Shown here piece after piece: positions 8,424 to 16,629 of a stretch of 64,000 nucleotides of DNA (positions within the stretch are counted from its first letter, which is position 1; each line of letters opens with the position of its first letter). The notes under the pieces are model-generated. The model saw nothing but the letters and a program-made list of their open reading frames with translations. It was not told the origin of the DNA and made no database searches. This DNA is from an uncultured Microbacterium sp. (GTDB taxonomy: Bacteria > Actinomycetota > Actinomycetes > Actinomycetales > Microbacteriaceae). The stretch covers positions 248,001-312,000 of the forward strand of contig NZ_CANLCY010000001.1 of NCBI RefSeq assembly GCF_947489255.1. Direction: 5' to 3'. The translations under genes and the position numbers were made by a program.

Positions 8424-9625
8424 GCGCCGACCTCCTGACGGGCGTAGCGACTGGCGGGGCGGGGGAGTCCGAGACGCTCTCGCAGCGTGGCGGCACCGTC
8501 GTCGGGACGCAGGATGCCCGCTTCCGCCGCCCGCGGGACCACCCGATCGGCGATCGCCTCGAGGTCGGCGGGCACGCGGGCCGGGCGCAGGCGGATGCCG
8601 TCGACCCCCGCCGCGGCGAGAGCGCGGATCTCCTCGACGACGTCGTCGGCGGTGCCCACCACGACGCGCGCGTCGGTCGTGAGCGGCGCGCGGTCCCGGA
8701 GGCGGCTCCACACGGCGTCGGCGGCTTCGCGCGTCTCCTCCACGAGCACGAGTAGGTCGGCGAAGACGCGCAGCGGCTCCTCGAGCGCGCGCACGGCGTC
8801 GGCGGCATCCCGCAGCTCGTTCAGGATGCCGGTGGCCGACGCCGCGTCGGAGGGGGTGACGAACACGAGGTCGGCGTGCTCCGCGGCGAAGCGGTACGGC
8901 ACGCTCTGATGGGCGAGAGCGGTGATGAGCGGCTGGCCCTGCGGGGAGCGCGGCACGATCGAGGCGCCGGTGATCGAGAAGAACTCGCCCGCGAAGTCGG
9001 CGTTGTGCACGCGGTCCCGGTCGAGGAACCTCCCCGAGGCGACGTCGCGCACGATCGCGTCGTCCTCCCACGAGTCGGCGAGGCGCCGGATCACCTCGGC
9101 GACCTCGCCCGCCTCGCGGAACGCGGCGAGCAGTGCCGGGTCATCCTCGACGCGGCCCGAGGCGGGAAGACCGGTGGGTCCGTCGGCGCGGCGGCCGAAG
9201 TTCGCCCGCTCCTGCTCCGTGGATCCGGCCACGAGCCGCACGCCGCCGCGTCCCCGGCTCGCGTGGTCGAGCGTCTGCAGGCCCGTCGCAAGGTGGAAGG
9301 GCTCCGGGTGCGCGGTCGTCGCCGTGGGCACGAGGCCGATCCGGCCCGTGGCCGGTGCCAGGAACGACGCCAGCAGCACCGCGTCGAGACGCCCGCGCAC
9401 GCGGTCGCGCCGGGTCTCGGCATCCGGTTCGCCCGATCGTCCGCCGAGGCTGAGCGCATCCTCGATCGTGGCGAAGAGCAGGCTCGCGTCCTCGGCGGTG
9501 CGGATGAGGTCGCGCCAATAGCCGGCCGACGTCAGCTCGGCGGGGCGCGCGCCGGGCTCGCGCCACGCGGCGGGATGCCAGCCGGCCCCGTCCAGGGCGA
9601 CGGCGAGGTGGATGCGGTCGGGCAT
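8420..9625 (-). CDS. LLM-class flavin-dependent oxidoreductase
   Basis: A 401-aa second LLM monooxygenase. It keeps the superfamily blocks (RIGLVPTATTAHPEPFHLATGLQTLDHASRGR, then PRSPQGQPLITALAHQSVPYRFAAEHADLVFV) but is more divergent and lacks the NAVTS region. The ATG at 9625 is chosen because AAGGAG lies 6 nt upstream; an in-frame start 13 codons earlier has no such site. It is the first gene of the three-gene minus-strand operon and diverges from the FAD oxidase/ABC operon across a 309-bp regulatory gap. The pairing of two LLM enzymes suggests two successive oxidative cleavages or a broad substrate range. Confidence 0.85.
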   Translation of the reverse strand: MPDRIHLAVALDGAGWHPAAWREPGARPAELTSAGYWRDLIRTAEDASLLFATIEDALSLGGRSGEPDAETRRDRVRGRLDAVLLASFLAPATGRIGLVPTATTAHPEPFHLATGLQTLDHASRGRGGVRLVAGSTEQERANFGRRADGPTGLPASGRVEDDPALLAAFREAGEVAEVIRRLADSWEDDAIVRDVASGRFLDRDRVHNADFAGEFFSITGASIVPRSPQGQPLITALAHQSVPYRFAAEHADLVFVTPSDAASATGILNELRDAADAVRALEEPLRVFADLLVLVEETREAADAVWSRLRDRAPLTTDARVVVGTADDVVEEIRALAAAGVDGIRLRPARVPADLEAIADRVVPRAAEAGILRPDDGAATLRERLGLPRPASRYARQEVGA

Positions 9626-9789
9626 CGGGGCTCCTTGTTCTGCGGGTGGCGGGGTCGTCATCACTGTCGCGCGAGGGCGGCGCGGGGCTCAATCGATGAC
9701 GTAACGCAACGCCTCGCAGCGACACGTTCGCGCGAAAGCGGCGCAACATAACGGCTCCGGAGGGACGTCGCACGCCGCAGCGCTTTCCG

Positions 9790-9843
9790 TGACGTTTCAC
9801 GACTCCGCGTTTCCTCCCATGACGTGTGACGACTCCGCGTTTC
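9790..9843. repeat. Two direct repeats with 30-bp period (likely regulator sites)
   Basis: Two 24-bp copies share TGACG at the left, ACGACTCCGCGTTTC at the right, and differ at only three inner positions. Their start-to-start spacing is 30 bp, about three helical turns, so two bound proteins would sit on the same DNA face. They lie upstream of the putative -10 at 9874, where an activator would bind. Confidence 0.6.
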
Positions 9844-9862
9844 GGTCGAGATGAGCGCGCCC

Positions 9863-9889
9863 GCTCCGGCCTCTAACTTCGGCCGGAGC
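9863..9889. promoter_or_regulatory. Inverted repeat around a -10 hexamer
   Basis: The arms GCTCCGGCC and GGCCGGAGC are perfect complements separated by 9 nt that contain TAACTT. A repressor here would block the promoter of the FAD oxidase/dipeptide importer operon. Alternatively the RNA hairpin could form in the leader if transcription starts further upstream. No -35 hexamer is obvious 17 bp upstream. Confidence 0.45.
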
Positions 9890-9934
9890 CCCGCCGTCCA
9901 GCCTGGTCCCACCGTCACCGAGAGAGGCCCGTCC

Positions 9935-11350
9935 ATGAGCGCTCCCACCGCCCTCGCCCCGCTCACGGGCGTATCCGCCCTCCTCGATGCCGTGGGCGCG
10001 GATGCCCCGCACCTCGACGTGCGCGCGCCGTCGGCCGCCACGGCGTCGTTCGCCTGGGACGCGGGCACGGCCCCGCGACAGGGTGAACCGGCCGGCGACG
10101 GGCCCGCCGTGGCCGTGCCGAGGATGGTCGCCGAGGTGCAGGAGCTCGTGCGACTCGCCGCGCGGTACGGAGTGAGCGTCGTCCCGCGCGGGGCGGGGAC
10201 CGGGCTGTCCGGCGGCGCCGGCGCACAGGCCGACCAGCTGGTGATCTCGACCGACCGCCTCGACCGGATCGTGGAGGTCTCGCCGGCCGACGAGGTCGCG
10301 GTGGTCGAGCCCGGCGTCCTCAACGCCGCCCTGAACGACAGGCTCGCCCCGCTCGGCCTCTTCTACGCCCCCGACCCAGCGAGCTGGCGCATCTCCACGA
10401 TCGGCGGCAACATCGCCATGAACGCCGGGGGCCTGCGCTGCGCGAAGTACGGAGTGACCCGCGAGTCGGTGCTCGCCCTCGACATCGTCCTCGCCGACGG
10501 CAGCCTCGTCTCGGTGGGCCACCGCTCGATCAAGGGCGTCACCGGTCTCGACCTCGTCTCGCTCTTCGTCGGGTCCGAGGGCGTGCTGGGCATCGTGGTC
10601 GGCGCGACCGTCCGCATCCGTCCGCTCCCCGTCGCGCGCCGCACCGTGACGGCGTTCTTCGCTTCCACGGCGGAGGGGGCCACGGCGATCGGAGCGATCA
10701 CGGCGTCGCGCGTGCGTCCGAGCGTCGTCGAATTCCTCGACGAGCCCACGCTGGTCGGCATCGACGCAGCGCAGAACTCGGACCTGCGTGCTCGCGGCGC
10801 GGCGCTGCTGCTCATCGAACTCGACGGCTTCGGCATCGACGAGCAGACCGCCGAACTGACCGCCGCGCTCGAGGCGGCCGGCGCCCGTGTGCGGGTGGAG
10901 AGCGAGACGGATGCCGAGGTGCTCTGGGAACTGCGACGATCGGGGCGCAGGTTCGACGAGTGTTCCTGGTTCGCGGGCGGCGACGTCGCCGTGCCGAAAT
11001 CACGCATTGCGGAGATGTTCGCGGGGTTCTCGGCCATCGAGTCCCGTCACGGCGTCGAGATCAGCGCGGTCGCCCACGCCGGCGACGGGAACCTCCACCC
11101 GGTGGTGACGCTCCCGATCCCCGCGGGGGCCGACCCCGCGAACCCGCCTGCCGCGCTGCACCACGCCGTCGACGACATCGTGCGTGCCGCCCTCGCCCTC
11201 GGCGGCACGGTCAGCGGCGAGCACGGCATCGGCACCGTCAAGCGGGCGCTCGCCGCCGAAGAGCTCGCCGACCGGGTGCGCGCGGCGCAGTTCGCGATCA
11301 AATCGGCGCTCGATCCCGCCGGACTGTTCAACCCCGGCAAAGCCCTGTAA
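9935..11350 (+). CDS. FAD-linked oxidase, GlcD / D-lactate dehydrogenase type
   Basis: A 471-aa flavoprotein of the VAO/PCMH family. The FAD-binding loop VPRGAGTGLSGGA (about residues 85-97) and the C-terminal GTVSGEHGIGTVKR box are diagnostic of glycolate oxidase GlcD and D-2-hydroxyacid dehydrogenases, which oxidise an alpha-hydroxy acid to the 2-oxo acid. The ATG at 9935 is used because AGAGAGG lies 7 nt upstream; an ATG 28 codons earlier falls in the operator region. It heads the operon with the importer and an aminotransferase, so it may oxidise a hydroxy acid released from the imported compound; no GlcE/GlcF subunits are present. Confidence 0.88.
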   Translation: MSAPTALAPLTGVSALLDAVGADAPHLDVRAPSAATASFAWDAGTAPRQGEPAGDGPAVAVPRMVAEVQELVRLAARYGVSVVPRGAGTGLSGGAGAQADQLVISTDRLDRIVEVSPADEVAVVEPGVLNAALNDRLAPLGLFYAPDPASWRISTIGGNIAMNAGGLRCAKYGVTRESVLALDIVLADGSLVSVGHRSIKGVTGLDLVSLFVGSEGVLGIVVGATVRIRPLPVARRTVTAFFASTAEGATAIGAITASRVRPSVVEFLDEPTLVGIDAAQNSDLRARGAALLLIELDGFGIDEQTAELTAALEAAGARVRVESETDAEVLWELRRSGRRFDECSWFAGGDVAVPKSRIAEMFAGFSAIESRHGVEISAVAHAGDGNLHPVVTLPIPAGADPANPPAALHHAVDDIVRAALALGGTVSGEHGIGTVKRALAAEELADRVRAAQFAIKSALDPAGLFNPGKAL

Positions 11351-11379
11351 CCCTCCCCGCAGTCAAGGAACGTCACGTC

Positions 11380-13026
11380 ATGACCATTCGCCTCCGTCGC
11401 CTCACCGGCGTCGCCTCCGTCCTCGCCGCCGGCGCCCTCGTGCTCAGCGGGTGCGGCGCCGGTTCCTCCTCCGCCCCGGCCGAGAGCTCGACCCCGCAGA
11501 CCGGGGGAGACCTCGTGTTCCTCATCGATTCGCTCGGCGCCACCTGGATCCCCAACAACAGCTCGATCTCCAGCTATCAGGGACAGATCTGGGGAAACGT
11601 CACCGACAAGCTCGTCTACGTCGACGCGGAGGGCACGCTGAGCCCGTGGATCGCCGAGAGCTGGGACGAGAGCGCCGACAAGACGCAGTTCACGCTCCAC
11701 CTGAAGGAGGGGGTGACGTTCTCCGACGGCACCCCGCTCGACGCGGCCGCGGTCGTGGCGAACATCGACATCTGGGCGAAGGGACGGCCCGACGAGGGCA
11801 TCAACCGCATCGGCCTGTTCCCCTCGGCCAACTACCTCGGCGCCGAGGCGGTGGATGCCACGACGGTGACCGTGTCGTTCTCGGCACCCACGCTCAGCTT
11901 CATCCCCACGCTGGCTTACCACGGCTCGATCCTGCTTTCGCCGGCCACCCTCGCCCTCCCCTCCGACCAGCAGGCCGATCTGACCAAGGACATCGGCAGC
12001 GGGCCGTTCGTCGTCGAGAAGGTCGCCGACGGCGACAGCGTGGTGCTGAAGAAGCGCGACGACTACGACTGGGGTCCCGAGGCGCTCGGGCACGACGGTC
12101 CGGCGTACCTCGACACGATCACGTACAAGCAGGTCGCCGAGCCCTCGCTGCGCACGGCGTCGGTCGAGTCGGGCCAGGCGCAGGTGGCCTACAACGCCAG
12201 CCCGCAGGACCTGGACGCCCTGAAGCAGGAGGGGCTCACCGTCGAGACGCCGCGCTACCTCGGCTTCGTGAACGGCTACGCGCTGAACACCGCGGTCGCT
12301 CCGTTCGACGACATCCGCGTGCGCCAGGCGGTGCAGCACGGCATCGATCGCGACGAGATCCTCTCGACCGTCTACACCGCGGACTGGCACGCCGCCGAGT
12401 CGTTCATCCAGAGCACCGTGCTCGAGGCGACCGATCACGGTGCCGACTTCGCGTACGACCCCGACGAGGCCGCCGCTCTGCTCGACGCGGCGGGCTGGGT
12501 GAAGGGCGCCGACGGCACGCGCACGAAGGGCGGGCAGAAGCTGACGTTCACGCTCTACCCCAACCCCTACCTCCAGGCCTCGCAGGCCGTCGACGAGCTC
12601 GTCGATCAGCAGCTGTCCGCATTGGGCTTCGAGGTGAACCTCGAAACCTATGACGTGCCCACCTACGGACAGAAGGTCATCGGCAACGCCACGGTGCCCG
12701 CGACCGAGATCACGCGCAGCTTCGTCGACGTCGGCACGGTGGCCGGGGTGCTCACGGCGCAGAAGAAGGGGGACGAGGACTGGTTCAAGCTCGGGACCTC
12801 GGATGCCACCCTCAACGACCTGTCGACGCATATCGCCACGGCCACCGACCGCGAGGCGCGAGCCGCCGTGGCCGACGAGCTGCAGGGCTACGTGCTGACG
12901 CAGGCGTACTTCGTCCCCCTGACGCAGATCGTGCAGCGCATCTACGTGCAGGCCCCCGAGGTGAGCGGCGTCGCCTACAACGGTCTCGCCTACGCGTACT
13001 ACCTCGACGCCTGGCTGAACGACTGA
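11380..13026 (+). CDS. Dipeptide/nickel-type ABC transporter substrate-binding lipoprotein
   Basis: A 548-aa solute receptor of the SBP_bac_5 (DppA/OppA/NikA) family. A signal peptide ends in the lipobox LVLSGC, so Cys24 is probably lipidated and the protein anchored outside the membrane. Family landmarks include LAESWDESADKTQFTLHLKEGVTFSDGTPLDAAAVVANI, the segment that precedes the ligand pocket. AAGGA lies 10 nt upstream of the ATG. Proteins of this size class also carry aminopolycarboxylates such as EDTA (EppA) or glutathione, which fits the neighbouring NtaA-type monooxygenase; the real ligand is not determinable from sequence. Confidence 0.9.
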   Translation: MTIRLRRLTGVASVLAAGALVLSGCGAGSSSAPAESSTPQTGGDLVFLIDSLGATWIPNNSSISSYQGQIWGNVTDKLVYVDAEGTLSPWIAESWDESADKTQFTLHLKEGVTFSDGTPLDAAAVVANIDIWAKGRPDEGINRIGLFPSANYLGAEAVDATTVTVSFSAPTLSFIPTLAYHGSILLSPATLALPSDQQADLTKDIGSGPFVVEKVADGDSVVLKKRDDYDWGPEALGHDGPAYLDTITYKQVAEPSLRTASVESGQAQVAYNASPQDLDALKQEGLTVETPRYLGFVNGYALNTAVAPFDDIRVRQAVQHGIDRDEILSTVYTADWHAAESFIQSTVLEATDHGADFAYDPDEAAALLDAAGWVKGADGTRTKGGQKLTFTLYPNPYLQASQAVDELVDQQLSALGFEVNLETYDVPTYGQKVIGNATVPATEITRSFVDVGTVAGVLTAQKKGDEDWFKLGTSDATLNDLSTHIATATDREARAAVADELQGYVLTQAYFVPLTQIVQRIYVQAPEVSGVAYNGLAYAYYLDAWLND

Positions 13027-13088
13027 CCGCGGTCGGGGGCGCGTGCGCGGCATCCGTCCCCGATCCTCGTCCCGAGAAAGGAGCGCGC

Positions 13089-14129
13089 ATGCTTCGCACC
13101 TACGGCCGTTTCGCGCTGCGGCGCACCGGTCAGGCGATCGTCGTCGTGCTGCTGGCGTACCTGTTCACGTTCGCCGTGATCAGCGTCCTGCCCGGCGACC
13201 CCGTCACCAGCACCCTCCGCAACCCCGACAACGGCTTCACGGAAGACGACATCGCCCGCATCGTCGCCTACTACGGGCTCGATCAGCCGTGGTGGGTGCA
13301 GCTGTCGTCGTCGCTCGGCCGCTTCGTGGTGGGCGACCTCGGCGTCTCGCTGCGATCCAACCTGCCCGTCGGTTCGCTCGTCGTCGACGCCCTCGGCTCG
13401 ACCCTGAGCCTCGCCGCGGTCGCCCTGCTCGTCGCCGTCGTGCTGGCGGTCGTCATCGCGTACGGCACCCAGTTCCTCCCCCCTCGCCTGGGACAGGGCG
13501 TGCTGCGGTCGCTGCCCTCGCTGTTCCTGTCGGTCCCGAACTTCGTCATCGGCCTCCTGCTCATCCACGTGTTCGCCTTCGGCCTCGGGCTGTTCAGCAT
13601 GATCGACACCGAGACGCCGTGGGGGACCTTCTTCGCGGCCGTGGCACTCGGCATCCCGGTGTCCGCCCAGCTCGCGGAGGTGCTCATCGCCTCGCTCGAC
13701 CACGAGTCGCGGCAGGAGTACGTCGCCGTGGCGCGCTCGCGCGGACTGCGATCGGGGGCGCTGTTCCTGCGGCACCTCGCGAAACCATCGGCGCTGCCGA
13801 CCGTGACGGTGCTCGCACTGATCGTGGGCGAGCTGCTCGGCGGGGCGCTCATCACCGAGGCGATCTTCGGACGCGTGGGTGTGGGCACCCTCGTGGAATC
13901 GGCCGTCGCGAGCCAGGACCTGCCGGTGCTGCAGGCGGTGGTCTCGCTCGCCGCGCTGGTCTTCGTGGTCGTGAACCTCCTCGCCGACCTCGCCTATCCG
14001 CTGCTCGATCCGCGCGTGTCTATCGCTTCCCGCGGTCGCGCTGCCGGCGGCGCGTCCAGCTCGGACGGGCCCGCGGCCTCACCGGAGGCGTCGACTCGGT
14101 CGCGGCGCGAGGAGGTGGGCGTCGCATGA
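13089..14129 (+). CDS. DppB-type ABC transporter permease
   Basis: A 346-aa inner-membrane permease with the DppB-type N-terminal helix (IVVVLLAYLFTFAVISVLPGDPV) and the family loop YGLDQPWWVQ. The EAA loop is present as RQEYVAVARSRGLRSGALFLRHLAKPSALP. AGAAAGGAG sits 6 nt before the ATG. The C-terminal 30 residues are hydrophilic, Ser/Ala-rich and probably disordered. It overlaps the next permease gene by ATGA and forms the translocation pore with it. Confidence 0.92.
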   Translation: MLRTYGRFALRRTGQAIVVVLLAYLFTFAVISVLPGDPVTSTLRNPDNGFTEDDIARIVAYYGLDQPWWVQLSSSLGRFVVGDLGVSLRSNLPVGSLVVDALGSTLSLAAVALLVAVVLAVVIAYGTQFLPPRLGQGVLRSLPSLFLSVPNFVIGLLLIHVFAFGLGLFSMIDTETPWGTFFAAVALGIPVSAQLAEVLIASLDHESRQEYVAVARSRGLRSGALFLRHLAKPSALPTVTVLALIVGELLGGALITEAIFGRVGVGTLVESAVASQDLPVLQAVVSLAALVFVVVNLLADLAYPLLDPRVSIASRGRAAGGASSSDGPAASPEASTRSRREEVGVA

Positions 14130-14974
14130 CCGCCGCCTCCGCCCTCGTGCCGCGCTTCTCGATCGCCCGCGTCCGCGGCATCCGTCCGCGCGTTCCGGTG
14201 AGCGTCGTCGTGTCGTTCCTCGTCGTGGCGGTGGTGCTCGGCTGGTCGCTCGCCCCGACGCTGTTCACCTCGCAGAACCCCGCGCTCGGGGTGCCGGCCG
14301 ACAAGCTCCAGGCCCCCGGCGCCGCGCACCCGCTCGGCACGGACCACCTGGGTCGCGACCTGTTCGCCCGCATCGTCTTCGGTGCCCAGTCGTCGGTGAC
14401 GAGCGCCCTGGTCGCCGTGGCGATCGGCGTGATCGTGGGCGGCGTGATCGGTCTGCTCGCGGGCTTCCTCGGATCGTGGATCGACGTGGTGCTCGCGCGC
14501 TTCATCGACGTGCTGCTGGCGATCCCCGCCTTCCTCCTCGCGGTCGTGATCGTCAGCTCGCTCGGCTTCCAGACCATCAACGCCGCGATCGCCACGGGGG
14601 TCTCCGCCGTGGCCGTGTTCGCCCGCGTCATGCGGGCGGAGGTGCTGCGGGTGCGCTCCGCGGTGTCCGTCGAGGCGGCACGGCTGCAGGGAGGCTCGCG
14701 CCTGCACGTGCTGTTCCGCCACGTGCTGCCCAACGCCTCGCGCTCGCTCGTGCCGCTCGCGGTGCTGCAGTTCGGACTGTCGATCCTCGTCATCGCGGGG
14801 CTCGCGTTCCTCGGCTACGGCGACCCGCCCCCGGCATCCGATTGGGGATTGCTCATCTCGGCGGGCAAGGACTACCCGCGCGCGCCGTGGCTCGTGCTGT
14901 GGCCGGCCCTGGTCACGGTGGCGACGGTGCTGTCCATCAACCGCATCAGCCGGTGGCTTCGGAGGACCTCATGA
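14126..14974 (+). CDS. DppC-type ABC transporter permease
   Basis: A 282-aa permease with the DppC hallmark HPLGTDHLGRDLFARIVFGAQ (about residues 68-88) followed by five hydrophobic segments, and an EAA-type loop EAARLQGGSRLHVLFRHVLPN. The ATG overlaps the previous TGA by 4 nt, and its own TGA overlaps the ATPase ATG by 4 nt, so the importer is one coupled unit. Confidence 0.92.
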   Translation: MTAASALVPRFSIARVRGIRPRVPVSVVVSFLVVAVVLGWSLAPTLFTSQNPALGVPADKLQAPGAAHPLGTDHLGRDLFARIVFGAQSSVTSALVAVAIGVIVGGVIGLLAGFLGSWIDVVLARFIDVLLAIPAFLLAVVIVSSLGFQTINAAIATGVSAVAVFARVMRAEVLRVRSAVSVEAARLQGGSRLHVLFRHVLPNASRSLVPLAVLQFGLSILVIAGLAFLGYGDPPPASDWGLLISAGKDYPRAPWLVLWPALVTVATVLSINRISRWLRRTS

Positions 14975-16629
14975 CCATCGCACTTCCTTCCGCTCGGAAG
15001 GCGACTGTTCCGGCCCCCGCCCTCCTGCGGGTGCACGATCTGTCGGTCTCTTATGCGCGCACGACGGTGGTGCACGAGGTGTCGTTCGCGATCCCGCGCG
15101 GGGGCAGTCTCGCGCTCATCGGGGAGTCGGGTTCGGGCAAGTCGACGATCGCGCGGTCGGTGCTGCGGCTGCTGCCGCGCGGTGTCGGGCGGGCGGAGGG
15201 ACGCGTCGGGCTCGACGGCACGGAGGTGCTGGGCCTGTCCGAGGGGGCGTTCCGGCCGCTGCGCGGGCGTCGGATCGGTTTCGTGCCGCAGGACCCCTCG
15301 CACGCGCTCAACCCCGTCCGCACGGTCGGCGCTCAGGCGCACGAGGCGGCTGCGCTCGCCGGTCTCCGCGACGCGCGGGAGCAGCGCGAGGCGATCCTCG
15401 ACGTCTTCTCGCGCGTCGGCCTGCCCGACCCGCGTCGCGCGTACGACTCCTACCCGCACCAGCTCTCGGGCGGCATGCTCCAGCGCGTACTGATCGGCCT
15501 CGCCGTGCTGCCGCGTCCCGACCTGCTCGTCGCCGACGAGCCGACGAGCGCCCTCGATGTGACGATCCAGAAGCGCATCCTCGACCTCCTGGAAGACCTG
15601 CGCGCCGACCTCGGCATCGGGTTGCTGCTCATCACCCACGACCTCGCGATCGCCGCCGAGCGCACCGACGAGATCGTCGTGCTCAAGGACGGTCGCGTGC
15701 AGGAGGCCGGGCCGACCCGCGCCGTGTTCGCCGCGCCGACCTCGCCCTATACGGTGCAGCTGCAGGCCGACGCGCCCGCACTGAACCCCGACCGCTACCG
15801 ACGCGATCTCGACGACCGCGGGGTCGACGCGTGGACCACCGACACCGCGTCGGCCCGCATCGACGTGAGTGGGATCTCGAAGAGCTTCGTCGTCGACGGC
15901 ACGGCGCGGCCCGCCGTGTCGGGGGTGTCTTTCCGCGTTCCCCCCGGCACCACGCACGCCCTCGTGGGGGAGTCGGGGTCGGGGAAGACGACGACGGTAC
16001 GGTTGCTGCTCGGCCTCGAGACGCCCGACGCCGGGCGCATCCTCGTCGACGGACAGGCGGTCACGGGGCGCCCCGACGCAAAGCTGCACGGCATCCGACG
16101 CCACCTGCAGCTGGTGTATCAGAACCCCTTCACCTCCCTCGATCCCACGTGGAGCGTCGGGCGCATCGTCCGCGAACCCCTCGACCGCTATCGCGTGGGC
16201 ACGCGGCGGGAGCGATCGACGAGAGTGACCGAGGCGCTGGATGCCGTGGGCCTGCCGCCCCACCTGGCCCGTCGTCGCCCCGACGCCCTGTCGGGCGGCC
16301 AGCGTCAACGCGTCGCGATCGCGCGCGCCCTCGTGCTCGAGCCCGATGTGATCGTGCTCGACGAGCCCACCTCGGCGCTCGACGTGACGGTACAGGCGGG
16401 GGTGTTCGACGTGCTGCGCCGCCTGCAGCGCGAGCGCGGTCTCACCTACCTCTTCGTCTCGCACGACCTCGCGCTCGTGCGGCAGATCGCCGACACCGTC
16501 TCGGTGCTCAAAGACGGTCGCGTCGTCGAGGCCGGTCGTGTGGACGACGTGCTCTCGCATCCGCGCGAGGACTACACCCGCGCCCTCGTCGACGCCATCC
16601 CGTCCCCCGACCTCCGGAGCTCCCGATGA
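14971..16629 (+). CDS. Fused DppD-DppF-type ABC ATPase
   Basis: A 552-aa protein carrying both ATPase modules that are separate (DppD, DppF) in E. coli. Module 1 has Walker A GESGSGKST near residue 50, signature LSGGMLQRV and Walker B LLVADEPTSAL. Module 2, from about residue 295, has GESGSGKTT, LSGGQRQRVAIARAL and VIVLDEPTSALD. The linker includes ALNPDRYRRDLDDRG. It drives import by the DppB/C-type permeases just upstream; the stop overlaps the aminotransferase ATG by 4 nt. Both modules look catalytically intact. Confidence 0.93.
   Translation: MTIALPSARKATVPAPALLRVHDLSVSYARTTVVHEVSFAIPRGGSLALIGESGSGKSTIARSVLRLLPRGVGRAEGRVGLDGTEVLGLSEGAFRPLRGRRIGFVPQDPSHALNPVRTVGAQAHEAAALAGLRDAREQREAILDVFSRVGLPDPRRAYDSYPHQLSGGMLQRVLIGLAVLPRPDLLVADEPTSALDVTIQKRILDLLEDLRADLGIGLLLITHDLAIAAERTDEIVVLKDGRVQEAGPTRAVFAAPTSPYTVQLQADAPALNPDRYRRDLDDRGVDAWTTDTASARIDVSGISKSFVVDGTARPAVSGVSFRVPPGTTHALVGESGSGKTTTVRLLLGLETPDAGRILVDGQAVTGRPDAKLHGIRRHLQLVYQNPFTSLDPTWSVGRIVREPLDRYRVGTRRERSTRVTEALDAVGLPPHLARRRPDALSGGQRQRVAIARALVLEPDVIVLDEPTSALDVTVQAGVFDVLRRLQRERGLTYLFVSHDLALVRQIADTVSVLKDGRVVEAGRVDDVLSHPREDYTRALVDAIPSPDLRSSR

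Larger units (their letters stand above)
9626..9934. promoter_or_regulatory. Divergent regulatory gap of the monooxygenase/ABC locus
   Basis: This 309-bp intergenic region contains no gene but is rich in sites. A near-identical 24-bp direct repeat (9790-9813 and 9820-9843) is spaced exactly 30 bp apart. Downstream, the 9-bp perfect inverted repeat GCTCCGGCC/GGCCGGAGC (9863-9871 and 9881-9889) encloses TAACTT (9874-9879), a credible -10 hexamer for the rightward operon. An AGAGAGG ribosome site at 9921 precedes the ATG at 9935. No regulator gene lies in the adjacent operons, so control is probably in trans. Confidence 0.6.

Noticed and set aside
11380..16629. Nickel importer (NikABCDE)
   Set aside because: The family overlaps, but there is no nickel enzyme or NikR-like regulator, and the locus is full of flavin oxidoreductases; a nitrogen- or sulfur-containing organic ligand is more plausible.
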